NCBI GenBank assembly: GCA_029881835.1
Contig: JAOULV010000075.1
Coordinates: 1-6,951 of the forward strand
Length of the DNA stretch: 6,951 nt
Origin: Rhodospirillaceae bacterium
GTDB taxonomy: Bacteria; Pseudomonadota; Alphaproteobacteria; Rhodospirillales; Magnetovibrionaceae
Reading direction: 5' to 3'
Shown here: positions 6,698-6,951 of the stretch, piece by piece
How the letters are laid out: each line of letters opens with the position of its first letter
How positions within the stretch are numbered: position 1 is the stretch's first letter
The notes under the pieces: generated by a model
Databases searched by the model: none
What the model was told of the DNA's origin: nothing
What the model saw: the letters and a program-made list of their open reading frames with translations, nothing else
Translations under genes and position numbers: made by a program

Positions 6698-6951
6698 ATG
6701 AACACATCGACCGCCAGCGCAAACAACCCCCGCGGCCAACAGCACAAGCCGACCGAAATTCGCCTAAACCGCGAAGACAACAAATTAGAAGTTGATTTTG
6801 AAAGTGGCGAAAAGTTTTCCATCACCGCTGAGCTTTTGCGGGTCGAAAGCCCATCGGCCGAAATTCAAGGCCACAGCCCGGATGAAAAGAAAATTATCGG
6901 CGGGCGTAAAAATGTAGCCATCATGGAATTAAAGCCGGTTGGCAATTATGC
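6698..6951 (+). CDS. DUF971 (gamma-butyrobetaine hydroxylase-like N-terminal) protein, cut by window edge
   Basis: The first 84 codons plus two bases of a gene running off the right edge. After a polar leader of about 17 residues comes a DUF971 domain: PTEIRLNREDNKLEVDF at 18-34, FSITAELLRVESPSAEIQGH at 40-59, and VAIMELKPVGNY at 73-84. This domain is the N-terminal module of gamma-butyrobetaine and trimethyllysine hydroxylases. It also occurs alone in small bacterial proteins, and given this context the protein is probably such a short stand-alone form; the missing end would decide. The ATG at 6698 has AGGA at 6684-6687, 10 nt upstream. The frame is open to the edge. The 85-nt gap from the Trm112 gene is larger than the others upstream, so it may share the operon or have its own promoter. 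Confidence 0.88.
   Translation, partial: MNTSTASANNPRGQQHKPTEIRLNREDNKLEVDFESGEKFSITAELLRVESPSAEIQGHSPDEKKIIGGRKNVAIMELKPVGNY

Overview
The window looks like a stretch of ordinary chromosome from an alphaproteobacterium of moderate GC content. It could be Rhodospirillales-like or a related marine or uncultured lineage, but I cannot place it more precisely. The evidence is the combination of a giant (~180 kDa class) NAD-dependent glutamate dehydrogenase with a chaperedoxin (thioredoxin-TPR) gene, a stand-alone LON-domain gene, a Trm112-family gene with a single cysteine, and a DUF971 gene. I see no insertion sequence, integrase, CRISPR array, phage gene or toxin-antitoxin pair.

Layout. (1) Positions 1-3767, minus strand: the N-terminal 1255 codons of NAD-glutamate dehydrogenase. 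The reading frame is unbroken and runs off the left edge, so roughly the last fifth of the protein is outside the window. (2) Positions 3768-4017: a 250-bp divergent intergenic region with an 8-bp inverted repeat, shared with a small plus-strand gene (4018-4320) that encodes a 100-residue single-span membrane protein of unknown function. (3) A weak hairpin near 4349-4376 lies between this gene and a convergent minus-strand tRNA-Gly(GCC) gene (4413-4487), which has a good sigma-70 promoter just upstream. (4) Positions 4488-4752: a 265-bp non-coding gap that holds the tRNA promoter and a nested inverted repeat. (5) Positions 4753-6951, plus strand: four genes in a row, probably one operon, with gaps of 22, 29 and 85 nt. 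They are a CnoX/YbbN-type thioredoxin-TPR protein, a LON substrate-binding-domain protein, a Trm112/UPF0434 protein, and the start of a DUF971 (GBBH-like N-terminal) protein cut by the right edge.

How they work together. The dehydrogenase links amino-acid catabolism to the TCA cycle (glutamate to 2-oxoglutarate plus ammonium). The right-hand operon groups small housekeeping proteins associated with protein quality control or translation; the functional link between them is inferred from co-orientation and tight spacing only. The known families are intact and carry their expected motifs. The least explained items are the small membrane protein divergent from the dehydrogenase and the two inverted repeats in the gaps. 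I found no evidence of a new multi-gene system.
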